Origin: Allacma fusca
Lineage: Eukaryota; Arthropoda; Collembola; Symphypleona; Sminthuridae
Direction: 5' to 3'
DNA length: 64,000 bases
Assembly: GCA_947179485.1 (NCBI GenBank)
Contig: OX359245.1
Span: 53,865,067 to 53,929,066 of the forward strand
The notes below the pieces were generated by a model that was not told where the DNA came from, made no database searches, and saw nothing but the letters and a program-made list of their open reading frames with translations. Below, piece by piece: positions 24,653-37,287 of this stretch (positions are counted from its first letter, which is position 1; each line of letters starts with the position of its first letter). The translations under genes were made by a program, and so were the position numbers.

Positions 24653-25880
24653 TTAATCAGTAATCCGTTTCAGATTCAAACTAATGTCAGTCCGAGATTT
24701 TCGAGCGCTAATAGAATATGGATCGGCCAATTTATGTCGACTCTCCTCTTGATTCAGCATCACTTCAACGAGGAACCTCCCTATTTCCTGGTAATACGTG
24801 TCTTTCACGTAAGCATTCATATGCTCCGCTTGTGCATCCACATAGAAACGTTTCCTGGAAGATTTATTGATGTCGAAGAGACAGGAGGAGTGGGATGGAG
24901 GAATTACATTATCCTGCAGGGACGCTATTACCAGTGTCGGGCAAAGTACTTTAGCCATTTTTTGTGAGTTCCGGAACTATCCTTTTGAAAATATGAAATC
25001 ATAAAATATGGCTTCAAAATCGTCTATAGGAAGCTAGCACGGTATTAAACACCTTACTTACGAGCTTTAAGGGTACTCTTATACAAGGCAAAGCGCGTCC
25101 CTTACCTTTCCGTAAATACAGAAACATTTGAACAAGAGCCTTATAGGGCGCAAGCAGCACTTTTTCGAATAATGGCGCGAAAGTAAATTCAAAGATGTAA
25201 AAGTATTTTCAATTATTAATCCCGCGACTCTGGATTTATATTTTTTTCTTACTGCCAAATCCAGAGCAACCGCACCGCCTGAAATTCAAATTTGGAAAAT
25301 AAAAATCCGTGCGCCCTGTCAATTACTGTCAATACCAAAAAAATGTCTCAGTATAACAATGGACTGTCAATGAACGACGATTAAATCTTTATTCAAATCC
25401 GGACGAGAGTAAATAAAGTCAAAGGCGGCTTGAGCATCCCAATAAGCCCCGCGCTCACTGGGCACGCCCTCCGAAAATCCATAACCCCGGTAGTCCAGCA
25501 TGAAAATATTGCATAAGATCTCTTCGGACATTGCCACAGCCCAAGTTATACTGTGAACGTTCAAAATGCACAAAATCTATAGTTATAGCTTCAAGGTTTT
25601 ACATTTACTTGTATGCTTAAAAATCCTAGCGCGTGATACGCGCAGGCGGATTTTGTATGGCATTGAGTGTCACTCCATCTTTCGCTTTCAAAAAAATATT
25701 CTCAAAAGGGAGATTAAAATGCGCCGGGGAGTTCATCATGCTGGTGACAAACTTGGGTTTAATTTTTCCTGCTTTCCCCTCTATTGTAAAAGATCGGACG
25801 AAATTCTTATCTTCCAAAAGCGTGATCTTCACCCCTTCACTTACCAAAATGGGCATGAATATCCTGATACCCTTCCCTGA
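24653..25880 (-). pseudogene. ABHD13-like pseudogene (unit A)
   Basis: This is the counterpart of the intact gene at 31721-33348. Exon 1 is missing because the duplication edge falls within exon 2. About 130 bp of exon 2 and its donor, which code the oxyanion-hole HGNSGNIG loop, are deleted near 25650. In exon 3 the glycine codon before the nucleophile motif is TGA (25366-25370 region), just after LIVVH. The following splice donor has changed from GT to TT. The last two exons remain open. These lesions leave no possible hydrolase. Confidence 0.85.
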
Positions 25881-26165
25881 AGCCTTTTCGAATGGAAATT
25901 TTAAAAAAATCATTATTCTTCATCCTGCCAAGGAATGAAGCCTTTAAAATTATTTTCCTTTCCTCAGCGTTCCTTCAATTTTTAAAGGATTTCAAATGCC
26001 ATTTTCGGCCTTCCTCGAAAAAAATAATCCGTAGTTCATCCTGCTAAGGAATGAAGCCTTTAAAATTATTCGCCTTTCCTCAGCCTTCAGCCTTTTCACA
26101 ATTTTTAAATGATTTTACCTTTCGTTTTCAGCCTTCCTTCATTTCGAGAGGGTTCAGTTATGGCA
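25863..26165. repeat. CCTTC-rich junction sequence with internal 119-bp duplication
   Basis: This sits exactly at the A/B junction. It matches the CCTTC-rich start of unit A at about 17461-17620. Inside it the phrase 'aaggaatgaagcctttaaaa' occurs twice, about 119 bp apart. Such repeats at both ends of the original unit could have promoted the duplication by unequal exchange. Confidence 0.6.
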
Positions 26166-26946
26166 AAATGATAGAATCCTTATCAAAATTTGCATGAAGC
26201 AATTGAAGTAGTTTTGATCAGCTGTGGGGTCATAAATGAATGTAATAAATGAAAGTTTACACAAATATTTAATAATGTCAATTATTCTTTATATAGGTAT
26301 TGTGTATGTACAAATAAGGCATCATCCGTGTGAAGCCTTTAATACATCCCAGTGCTACTTCTCACAGGCCCTACATCCGTCTAACATTTTGGGTAAATTT
26401 TATGAACGTTTCCCCAACCTTCGTGAAGAAATTCAGTCAGGCTTCCAAACTCCTTGGGCTCAAAAATTGGAATTATGAGAACTTCGGAGCGTCTTCCCAG
26501 TGATTTCCATGCCAGATAAGGGCCATGGATAAACGCATTCTGGCTTCACATGGTTCATAACTTGAATTAAGGTAGTGTCTGTGTACTTAGGATTTTTGCT
26601 GGGCCTGTTATGGGATCACAAAATTTATATTTCTGACCTGAGCCACAAATTGAATGACCGCGCGGAATAGTTATGTCATATTTGTTTGTTATAGTTTCAA
26701 TTTCAAGATAAGTCTTCACCGTTTCACGTAGCGGTTGTAAATAACAGATTGAATTTCCAAACATCCCAAATTCCTTATCGCAGTATTCAGATGAAGCTGA
26801 AAAATGTTTGGATGAATTTATTTTTGATAATATATCCATGTAATTTTGGGTCATTACAGACAGATAATGCTTTCATAAAAGTGAGCTTCTAAGAAAGAGG
26901 ACAAGAACACTGGTAAAACAAAAGGATTTAGTTTTTAGCCGAGTCT

Positions 26947-28701
26947 TCACAAGACACCCGTTGTAAGAATTAAGGATGTCAGTTGTTGCAAAACAAAGTT
27001 CAAGTAATTCGGTGTGGAGGCCCTTTCAAACGTGTGGAACATCCCAATCTTGACGCCCATGTTGGGCACAGCCCGTACCATTTTGTGGACTGCAGGTCCA
27101 TTCAACGGGAATTGCATTGACTGCAAAAGAATGAGTCTCTTGATTTTGCCAATGGTTCCTGGGATGGTAAAAGCTTTGTCAAAGAAAATGATGTACGTAG
27201 GAACGACTGGTAGCGCCAGCATAAAACAAGCAATGGCTTTCAACGGCGATTTATTGTGAAGTAAGAATGCCATGAATAGAAAAGAAATGGAGCAGAATAT
27301 CAGCGTCTGTTTTGTAATGAATATGATGGCAGAGAATTGGTGATTAAATATTTGAAGGATGGTCTGGACATAACGGCACCGCTTTAACGCTACTTGTAAT
27401 CCCATGAAATCCACCCGTGAATCAATTCTGCAAGGAGTAAAGAAAACGTTTCCATACAGATTTGTAATCTAGGGACATATGTCAGATAGTTCCTTGAAAA
27501 ATCCCTGAAATTTCCCGTCAACAAGCGTCATAAGATTTTTCGAAAGCACGGGGACAACAAAAATTATAAAACTAATAAGACCCAGACTTAGAATCACAAC
27601 GTTTAAAACCATTATTGCAATTATTAACCAACGTCAAGTTAATAAAAACTTAAATAGCAGAACAGCAAATTTACTTAAGAATGCCTTGAATCCTACCATT
27701 TGATTTATCAAATGTATATCCCTTGAGTTATGGGATACAAATGCAATTATTCTTTCATTCTGTAATAAAGAGTTGATGTCAGGGTTGTCAACTTACGAAA
27801 GCCTGCTGTTATCAACCTGAAGAAATTCCGCAATTTGATTCAGGAACAAGAGCATGATAAAGAAGATAACTATACAAGGTGTGACAGTTATCCCAATAAG
27901 AGTTACATCCATCGTGGTGCAAATACCGTAGACAATGGTGCTCCGAAATTCCTCCGGGACCACCACATACAAACTGAACATTCGTTTCGGGATCATTGAG
28001 TGCAGTATCGCGGATGAGAATATAAATCCTACGTGAACCAGCGGTAAAATAACCAGGAATGCCTCTTGAATGCTAAATCGGCGCCATTGTAAGTTTTTCG
28101 AGCCATTCGGATCTGTTTTGTTTTCAAAATACGGGCAAATTATTCAAATTTGTAGTAGTGATCTGAGTAATTATTTGAATTAAATGATGGTCAAATGAAT
28201 CTGGGACAAATGCGATTTTTTATTGAATTTTGTCCAGATAATGTTTGCACTTGGCAAAAACATCACACATGTTCAGGTGCTCAGGCTTCGTATTTATTCT
28301 GATCTTTAGAGAAACTGATGACGTAATAAAAAAAACCATCTCTTACCTAATTGGCGAAGAACTTCTTGGACAAGTTTGACAGTGATTTCTGGTGATTGCA
28401 CAAAGAGTTTCCATTGTACTAAGTTCATGACGACCAGACCAGCCATGGCTGCAAAATGAATGGCAAATTCATCGATTCGAAAGTATTTCGGATTGACAAT
28501 GACAAAGATAAATGTGCCTAAATAATAAAGTGCGTATAGAGCTTCCATTACAAACACGAATTTATATCCCTGTTGTTTTCCTTTTTCCTTTTGAGTCTCA
28601 AATTTAAGATTTGTTATGTCTACGGCAAAAGGGGTCAGGAATAACTCCGAGATTTGTTTAAGGTATTTTAAGGTAAATCGCAAATCGATGATGGTAAGCA
28701 T
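26947..28701 (-). CDS. Gustatory-receptor-like 7TM chemoreceptor (unit B)
   Basis: Exons 28701-28347, 28112-27797 and 27427-26947 give 383 aa. Exon lengths and splice phases are the same as in the unit A paralogue. Differences from it are scattered substitutions with no frame change. In the last exon they include TLIFCSISF against TLIVCSISF, and a cluster (LLQSMQFPLNGPAVHKMVRA) before the conserved GVKIGMFHTFERASTPNYL. Conservation of the frame in both copies, next to a decayed hydrolase copy, suggests that the receptors have stayed under selection. Ligand and expression are unknown. Confidence 0.8.
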
Positions 28702-29626
28702 CTCCTCTATTAATTACAGGGTCTCTGCAAGTGATAACCGAAACACGAAACCTTCGAAAGGTTAAAATTTTAATGATAGCTTTGTCGAAATATAATTATA
28801 AATTTTATTTGAACACTTTAGGGGCGCATGGCGCATCAATAATAGCAAATTTCAAGTCCTAGTTGTCCTAAATATTTTCCTGCGCTAGCTCTTGCAAGAC
28901 AGGAACGTCTTTAAATAAGTCCAGCATCTAACAATAAGCCTAATGCTGCTTATACGGGCTCGTAGTTGTGACAAGGCAGTTTTAACAACAATAATGTATT
29001 GAACTTCATCGAGGATAATGTAATAGCTTTTATGCTGGCCATGTTTGTATTCAGTACAAAACGGGGTTCTGTAAATAAACATAATATCAATGTTTGGTCA
29101 ACCCAATCAAAACGAATCATTCCCCCTGACCGAGGTCCAGCGTGTTTAACTGTTGCAAACATTATTGGTAAATATTTCACCCGACGTTTTGAAAATCTTA
29201 TAGCGGAATAAGTACATAGGTACTTATTTGCTTGAGCAACCAACAAACCAGGGCATAAATACGAATGTAAAACACTGTACGATACAGGTACTTGCTGAAC
29301 AGCAACTGGCCTTATGGTCTATGCAATTTGTGAACGGGGAACGGATAATTACTCGAGTATGCGGGCACGCAAACTACCCGCTATCAGAAGTTGCGTACTC
29401 ACAAGTATGCGGGTACTATCCGGAGATCCTCTTCCAGCCAGATCCGCTTGTTGCTGCTACAAGTAATTATAATGTTAATATGTCGAGGCGATATTATAGC
29501 AAATATCGCCAAATTAGCCGGCGTTATTCAAATCAAGTGACATTTTGTCGAGAATATCGGTACCGCACAACGAGCTTCGTTAATAGAATATTGTTTTAAT
29601 GTGTAATTTTACTTAAGGAAACGAAG

Positions 29627-29807
29627 CAGAGAACAAACTCTCGCTATAAGAAAATCCTTGTAAGGAATTTTTGTATTAAATGGATTGGATCTTCAACCCC
29701 GTTTCCCATTTACACGACGAATAAGACCATATGTTATAAGGGATTAAAGTTTGTAAGGGACAAATTTTTCCAAGCACTTTAGCATCCCCTATAGCGAGAG
29801 TTGACTG
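29627..29807. mobile_element. Pogo-like MITE (unit B copy)
   Basis: The ends contain ACTCTCGCTATA in inverted orientation, and the right end reads GTTGACTG followed by TA. It is homologous to 23342-23525. It is non-coding. Confidence 0.5.
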
Positions 29808-30581
29808 TAAATGACTCAAAATTTGACATCCTGTTACTTGCACAGTATAGTATCTGCCTAAATTCAACTACAACTCAGTTTTATCGAAAATGTATAAAAA
29901 CGTCGTCATATCATCTGGTTTGTTAATTTGCAGTCAATTTTGAGAAACTAGATACGGTTTTGCACGCAATTTTTTATAATTTTTGAATGGTTATTATTAA
30001 TGACAGCTTTGTAGGCTGGGCGAGACCGAGAAACTCAATATTAGTTAAGATAAAATATTTGACAATCCAAATTGCCACAGCATAGCATTTGACTTCCCTC
30101 AACCTTGTTAGGTATTTTTTATATATCCGACTGTTTTCATATTTGTTTTCTGTTACAATTTTCAATTACCAAGCCAATGCTGGTTGTCTTGATAAGAATT
30201 TTCAATTCCCGAAACTGTTTACTGACTTATCTATTTGACATTTTTATTTACATGGGCTCCTGCTATTGGAAGGTTGGGGCCCATATCGAAACATTCTATT
30301 CAATTCCATTTAATTCGATTTTCCGATTCACATAAACCCAATCAAATGTCAACGACTGAAATTTCTTCACCACAACTTCATCCTCAATTTTCCAACTAAA
30401 ATATAATTTCTCCAAACCTTTCTCCCAATATTTATTATTGCAAATCTGGACGACATATATACATAGGGTCCCACATCGAATATACTCTGATAAGCACCCT
30501 GAAAACCTATACTGTTTTGACGTGCATCTCAGCGAGTCAAAGCTTAATTGGGAAAACATTTGACAAAAACTATGTTGAATG

Positions 30582-31453
30582 CATACCTCGGCAAAAATTT
30601 CGAACTCGAACTCGCACTCAGTTAAACGTGTGCAAGATCTCTAAGCCTCGAACTCACTGAGGCACTGAACTCTATGTAATTCTTTGCCTCGAACTCGAAC
30701 TCGGAGGCTCGTTTATTACCCTTTGGAACTCAGCCTCGAACTCACCTAAGCCTCAATTTCCAGTTTCTTGAAGCAAGTATACTGCCATTTAAATACATCA
30801 ATTCAATTAAAAACATTTTTACCACATATTTTTTTTATTTCAACTCTTCGAAATAATAATAAGAACGGAAGTAAAATATTATACTTTATGTATCTACAAA
30901 AATCAAACGAACATTAGTGCTTTCAGTTTTTGTCATTTTATTTTAAGCGCTTAAACTAAAGGTGTCCAAAAGGTTCAGCCTACCTAAAATACTATATATT
31001 CCCTACATATTAACCTACATTATTTATCAAAAATAAATTGCCTACCTATTTGCCTGCATATATACTACTGTAATGTTTCTGCCTATATTTTAGCCTATAA
31101 AGGCCTATTTTTTAGCCTATAAAGGTGGACACCTTTGGCTTAAACCATTATTTTGCACACGCTTCATTTACCGAATTCGAGAAGAACCAATACGCAGGTA
31201 TGCACAGCAATCGTTATTCCACCATATAAATATTTAAGCATAGATGGAATTAGTAGTTTGGTGTTGGTGAGGTCCACATTTCGAACTCGCACTCATTCAT
31301 TTGAGTTCTGCCATAAATGATTGGCTCTCAGCCTCAAGTCGCGGCGGCTTTTAAAACAGCGCCGAACTCGCACTCAAAACCAGATTTTATGGAACTCGAA
31401 TGTGAGCTGAGTTCGAGTTCGGAACTCAGAACTCACGAGTTCGCCGAGCTATG
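30582..31453. mobile_element. Non-autonomous hAT-like element with CGAACT-rich ends
   Basis: The ends CATACCTCGGC and, inverted, CATAGCTCGGC differ at one base. The flanking 8-mers GTTGAATG at 30574-30581 and 31454-31461 are identical. Degenerate copies of CGAACT/AACTCG (aactcgaactcgcactc and similar) pack both subterminal zones, at about 30599-30760 and 31275-31445. The 872-bp element has no transposase. Unit A has no element at the matching position. Confidence 0.8.
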
Positions 31454-31720
31454 GTTGAATGTTATGTATAAAAATTCTGGATTTACTTCACTGTCCATGA
31501 TGTTCATGAATTGTATAGGCGGAAATGTCAATATTGCCCAGCCTATATGTCAAAATAAAATGATGGAAGCTGGATGAAAATGCTTTTAGACTTTGTTGAC
31601 TCTTCACCGGCAATATAGATTTTCTTTTATTTATTATTTCTAACCCGCTCATGCATAGTGCGCCCTCTTAAAATGCAAATAGTTCACTCAATTAAGGAAT
31701 AACAAACGGGTTTGGAATTT

Positions 31721-33348
31721 TCATTTCACAATCCGTTTCACATTCAAACTAATGTCAGTCCGAGATTTTCGGTCGCTAATGGAATATGGATCGGTCAATT
31801 TATGTCGACTCTCCTCTTGATTCAGCATCACTTCAACGAGGAACCTCCCTATTTCCTGGTAATACGTGTCTTTCACGTAGGCATTCATATGCTCCGCTTG
31901 GGCATCCACATAGAATCGTTTCCTGGTAGATTTATTGATGTCAAAGAGACAGGAGGAGTGGGATGGAGGAATTACATTATCCTGCAGGGACGCTATTACC
32001 AGTGTCGGGCAAAGTACTTTAGCCATTTTTTCTGAATTCCGGAACTATCCTTTTGAAAATATCAAATCATAAAATATGGTTTCAAAATTGCCTACAGGAA
32101 GCTGTACTGTATTAAACACCTTACGATACGAGCTTTAAAGTTACACTCATACAAGGCAGAGCGCGTCCCTTACCTTTCCATAAATACAGAAACATTTGAA
32201 CAAGAGCCTTATGGGGCGCAAGCAGCACTTTTTCGAATAATGGCGCAAAAGTAAATTCAAAGATGTAAAAGTATTTTCAATTATTAGTCCCGCGACTCTG
32301 GATTTATATCTTTTCCTTACTGCCAAATCCAGAGCAATCGCACCGCCTGAAATTCAAATTTGGAAAAGTAAAAATTAAAGCGCTCTGTCAATTACTGTTA
32401 ATATCAAAATTAGCCAACAAAATATCTCCGTATACCAATGGACTGTCCATGAACGACGATTAAATCTTTATTCAAATCCGGACGAGAGTAAACAAAGTCA
32501 AAGGCGGCTTGAGCATCCCAATAAGCCCCGCGCTCACTGGGGACGCCCTCCGAAAATCCATAACCCCGGTAGTCCAACATGAAAATATTGCACAAGATCT
32601 CTTCGAACATTGCCACAGCCCAAGTTATGCTGTGAAAGTTCAAAGCGCACAAAATTTGTAAACTACATATTTACTTGTACTTAAAATTCCTAGCGCGTGA
32701 TACGCGCACGCGGATTTGGCGCATGTGATTTATAAATACAAGTGTAAACTCATTTCTCACTTGTCCCCAATGTTCCCAGAATTCCCATGGAATAGTATGA
32801 TGGTGGGGACCTTTTCCCTGTCCTTCTCAAGGCGGATTAGGAAAGCGTTGAGAGTCACTCCATCTTTCGCTTTCAAAAAAATATTCTCAAAAGGGAGATT
32901 AAAATGCCCCGGGGAGATCATCATGCTAGTGACAAATTCCTTGGGCTTAATTTTGCCTGCTTTCCCCTCTATTGTAAAAGAGCGGACGAAATTCTTATCT
33001 TCCAAAAGCGTGCTCTTCACCCCTTCACTTACCAAAATGGGCATGAAAATACAGTCATCCGTGCAAGTAATTGGAGGATCTTTCTCTTGAAAAATTTAAA
33101 GGAATTTTAAATAATTGTATGAAAACATTGATTGAAGCGCTCCTTCTACATAGTTATTATAATCCTCAATAAAAATTGCATAACATTTTCTATACATTTT
33201 GTACGCCTCCTACAGTAGCATAGTCCTAAATTCAAAACTATTTTTGAAATTTTGAATTTAAATAATTTATAAGAAAATTTAAAAGCTTACCAAATTCATC
33301 TCCCTCGTCAGATGACCCTGGCGCCACTTTTTTATTTTTAAGCCCCAT
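31721..33348 (-). CDS. ABHD13/Bem46-like serine hydrolase
   Basis: Five exons, 33348-33291, 33085-32761, 32629-32436, 32346-32174 and 32044-31721, join in consistent phases to give 357 aa (human ABHD13 is 337). The alpha/beta-hydrolase features are in order: FNLPFENIFLKAKDGVTL, the oxyanion loop TIILFHGNSGNIG, LDYRGYGFSEG, and the nucleophile elbow HGQSIGG with Ser191. Then come VAGLIIENTFTSL, ASLQDNVIPP with Asp272, and DAQAEHMNAY with His302. The triad is therefore complete. Vertebrate ABHD13 has an N-terminal membrane anchor; this model starts MGLKNKK with no hydrophobic segment, so it may be soluble or lack an upstream exon. The substrate is unknown. A candidate minus-strand AATAAA lies near 31627-31632. 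Confidence 0.85.
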
Positions 33349-36300
33349 ATTTAATAATACGAATGGCAGTCCACTCTCCTCATGTCATCATATAATTGAC
33401 CCCTTTTGTAACAGCACACTTTTAATATTCACGATTCATTTAATTTGTTCCATTGGGTCCGTTAATATGTGAAATTTGGTATTAATAATATTTTTCATAA
33501 AATCATTTTTTCCCGTCTGAACATGGATTATTTTTTGTGATTGTGAAACTATGCTCTTAAAATAAAAATATAATAGAAGGAGGTGCCATCCGTAATATTA
33601 TTTTGCAAATTTCTCTTGTTTTTATCTATTTTTATGGAGAGTATAAAAACCTCAGAGAATTCTACAGCTACAGCAACAATAATTTCCCAGTATTCAAATA
33701 AATGCTCAAAACCATACACACATACATTATCAACTGATCTCTGTCGCACATTAAAGTGGAGGTCGCAAGTTTTGGAAGGAGAGTGTCAATGCAAAAAATT
33801 AATAAGTGCATAAATTACCGGAGAACCCATTGCCAAAATATGTACGGAACGTTATATGGGGTAAGGGACAATGGGAATTCCTGGAACAGCTTCAGCAAAC
33901 AAACATAACCCTGCGGTTTTCCTTCTTATTAATCACCCCAACAAAAATATTTCCACGAAAGCATGTCTCTTCAGAATAATAACATCCATATTAGAAACTT
34001 ACCATACATTGTTCCCATACATATAAATACGTTGACACCTCTCTTTTAAGTACACAAATAATATTTCCCTTTCTCCATTATTTTGGCAGTCACTCCAGCT
34101 GGAGCGAATAAGCTCTCATCTGTTGTAAAGGAACATTTGACAAAATGCATTTCCATTATAAATACCCATCCTAGCAATAAAAAATATTTTAAGGCAAATT
34201 TAAACCTTAATTAATTTCCATATTAAATTGCCTGGAAGAAGAGGTGTAAAAAAAAGACCCCCAAAATGGGTCTTTACAACCAAGTGCTACAATTTTTCGA
34301 GCTTTAAATTCTGTTTTTTTTAAAGAAAGTTCAAACTGGCGATTGAAACTAGTTCCTTGAAATATTTCGAAATGTGCTTCCTTATTCCAGAGTACGGTCT
34401 GAAACGGGCGGGGTTTTTGCCCACGGGAAACGCCTATATCTGGCAATGTGGGGGCTGTGGACGAAAGATTCGGTAAATATTTTTATTTGCGAGGAGATAC
34501 ATATAATTTAGACTAATAATTGGAGCAACTATTAAGGGACTCTGGGCTTAAATAATTTAATTTTTTTCATTTATGAAATTTGAAGAAATTAAATATTTTG
34601 TGGTGCTTCAAATCGGGGTTGATTTTGTCGTATGAAATTTTATGCGAGCTTACACAGAATGGGTCGAAAGTTGAAATAAGAGCAAAGTGCTGGATTTTTA
34701 CTTTAAATGCCTTTCAATTTATGGCTTGTTCGTTAGGAATGCGTAAGGAATTGCCAAACAGTGTCCTGTATCAGGTTAAAAATTGCCTTGTCCCATCTGC
34801 CCCTAAAGTTCGGTTTGCAATTTGATTCCTGCCCTTTTTCAACTTTGGACAATGCTGTTAGATTTTAATAAATCCCAGGCAAAATTCTCTAACGTGTTTT
34901 AAAATCGTATTTATGTATGTCGGCCAAGTTTTTAATCAAAATCGAAACATCCGAATTTTTTTTTCGGCACCTTAATGATGGTCAGTTCAGTGTTAAAGTG
35001 AGGAAGATGCAGGTGAAGGAATTGAGCTTCATTATAAGAACTAATAATTATTAGGGTCAGTAAAAACGGCTGTGGGAATCAAATGTGTTCCATCGTAATT
35101 GAGATATTCTAAACCCTAACGCTAAACAATAATCATGAGGGCGAGTAACATGCAAGAAGTAAATGCTCTGTGAACCTGAACTCCACAAATTACATGGTAA
35201 CCATGATCATTCGAGAGTTCATAGATGGGCGTATTCATTGCCTGTGTCGTTATTGTGCGAGAGATAGAAATAATTATCTCATACTATCATATTTTTCTCT
35301 TCAACGTGTTCTAATCAACATTCCTAATTCCAAGGTCTCTCACTTAAAATTTCTTAATGTAAATCCTTCGATAAGTATTCATTTTCAAAATTCATTCAAG
35401 TATCTACAAAAAACATGAAGGGAAATTTTATTGTAACTGTATGACTTAACAATGCTCAGGTTAAATTTTATAAGGCAGTCAAAGTTTTGAAAGACAGAGT
35501 ATTACTTATTACTCAAGGTTTCAGTTCAAGAACAAAGTTCCCAATGAGGCCAAATACAAAAATTCAAGAGCGATTTCAAGCCTGCATTTCAAGTTACACT
35601 CGAGTGAACTTGAGTATTAAGTTTTGAGTAACTCTCCAACTTTCAAAAATATAAACTCCTAGGATTTACTGTCCCATAAAACTCCAAATATACTGAAGTT
35701 TTTGTGGCAACATCCACGATTACGACCCGTCTTTAACTCCAACAAGTGAACCTAGCGTAATTGTGGATGTTGCTACCAAGATTACAATATAGTTGGGGTG
35801 GCGGCCAGGATAACATGGAGAAATTGCATATGAGATATAAATTACGGACCCTATTCCTCCGTACCAGGGCAGCGAGTAATAATATTCTCCGTTATTTTCA
35901 TGAGTGTTTTTACCATCACTCTCGTAATTTTTTGGGGCTAATGAAGCTGAAAGCCTCTACTGAGGATCTCATGGTATCGGCTTGTCTGGTTGTTGGTCCG
36001 GACGATATCATTAAACCAATAACACCAGGAAATTTAAACTTCTTGCCGGCGTAGGTTTAGTACGAAACAGGCACTCTGGAATTGGGTGACAGGGGGTACA
36101 TTGTCCCCCTCAAAAATAGGTAGGGAGCTGGGAGGCTATACAATTGTCCCTCCGCCACTTTTCAGAAAACAATTAACGTTTTGCTCAATTTTTGCTCCTA
36201 AAATTGTTGAAAATCTCAAAATATTCTAAAATCATTAATACAATACAAATTTACCTTTTCAAAAAAATTCCACTGCATGAGCTTCATTTGTTATCCATTC

Positions 36301-37287
36301 CGAGAGCTTACATATTACCAGGCCTCTGTTTACACTACCATTGGGAAAAAAATTACCCCTATAACCCTGTACATGACAAACACATAAACGATTCTGTGTA
36401 GCCCCTGGGTAAGTATAACTAAAATTAAATAATTTTATCCCCCCTCCTCCAACAATCTTGAACGTTCCGGATTGCCCGGTAAGAAATGCCCTTATTTTTT
36501 TAATAAGATCCGGACATTTCCTACAAACCCCAAAATTATTCCTTACTATTGGGCTGTCCTTATAGCAAGAATGGACTGTAGCTAATCCTCATAGATATTT
36601 CCCCAAAAGTATTTTCCCCCCAACATTTCGAACCTCTTACATTCTTACACTTTGCCTTTTAGTGGTTACCACGTTCTGCTCTATCAAATTTAATTTTTAC
36701 AAGAGCAGGGGTCTGGGCTCCATCCCTCCCTACATAAACTGCCTATCTATGTGTCTCTCTCACCTTCAACAAAAACTGGTCCCACACGTTGAGGCCATGA
36801 GATCCTGTGATTTGAAAAATCCCGCTCATGAATAATCAATAAAGGCTCTAGACTTTGACAGGAAATGAGCTCTCCTTGGGATATGGGATTATTTTTCGTA
36901 AAGGATGCGATTGCGATGGGAGCGTATATATGTGTGACTGTGTGAGTGCAAGTTGAGTGGAGAGAGAGAGAGAGAGAGACAGAGTGATGTGTGAATTGGA
37001 GCTGTTGAATGTTGTGAATGTGAATTGATACTAAAAAAAACACAGGTTGCATGGTCGTAAAAATTGACTTTTTTTCCTGATTTTGATCAACACTCAACTC
37101 CCCATTTAAAGCACACGTTATATGTACACTCTTCCCATATCCTTTTTCCTCGTTGGGAATTAAACAGTGAGTGAGTGAGTGAGTGAGAGAGTGTGTGTTT
37201 TGTGTGTTGAGTTTTGGAGGAGGAAATTATTACACACCTGTTTGGCCTTCCCTCTCCTCTTCATCTATAAAACTCAGGTCGAAAAAA
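33349..37287. other. No gene seen; region between ABHD13-like gene and csw
   Basis: About 3.9 kb. It should contain the promoter of the minus-strand hydrolase on the left and the 5' region of the plus-strand phosphatase on the right. It holds an imperfect stem-loop at 35706-35776. A terminus like that of the pogo-like MITEs lies near 36548-36572 (complement CAGTCCATTCTTGCTATAAG). There is also a GA run at about 36959-36980 and a GTGA run at about 37166-37190 upstream of the first coding exon. Confidence 0.5.
35706..35776. repeat. Imperfect 21-bp stem-loop
   Basis: The sequence gtggcaacatccacgattacg is followed, after a spacer of about 29 bp, by its inverted near-copy (about 19 of 21 positions). 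It could be a mini-element or an RNA hairpin; nothing around it decides. Confidence 0.4.

Larger units (their letters stand above)
17461..25860. repeat. Tandem duplication, left copy (unit A)
   Basis: Unit A is collinear with unit B (25876-33045): a CCTTC-rich start, then receptor exons 3-2-1 on the minus strand, intergenic DNA, then the ABHD13-like exons on the minus strand. Offsets of matching points range from about 7.07 to 7.71 kb because of later insertions and deletions. The right edge lies inside ABHD13-like exon 2, so this copy never received exon 1 or its upstream region. Insertions found only here include the elements at 18271-19101 and 21677-22973. Confidence 0.85.
25876..33045. 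repeat. Tandem duplication, right copy (unit B)
   Basis: Unit B has the same gene order as unit A and is continuous on the right with unique DNA that supplies exon 1 of the ABHD13-like gene. A simple tandem duplication should leave exactly this pattern: truncated gene on the left, complete gene on the right. The element at 30582-31453 is found only in this copy. Confidence 0.85.
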
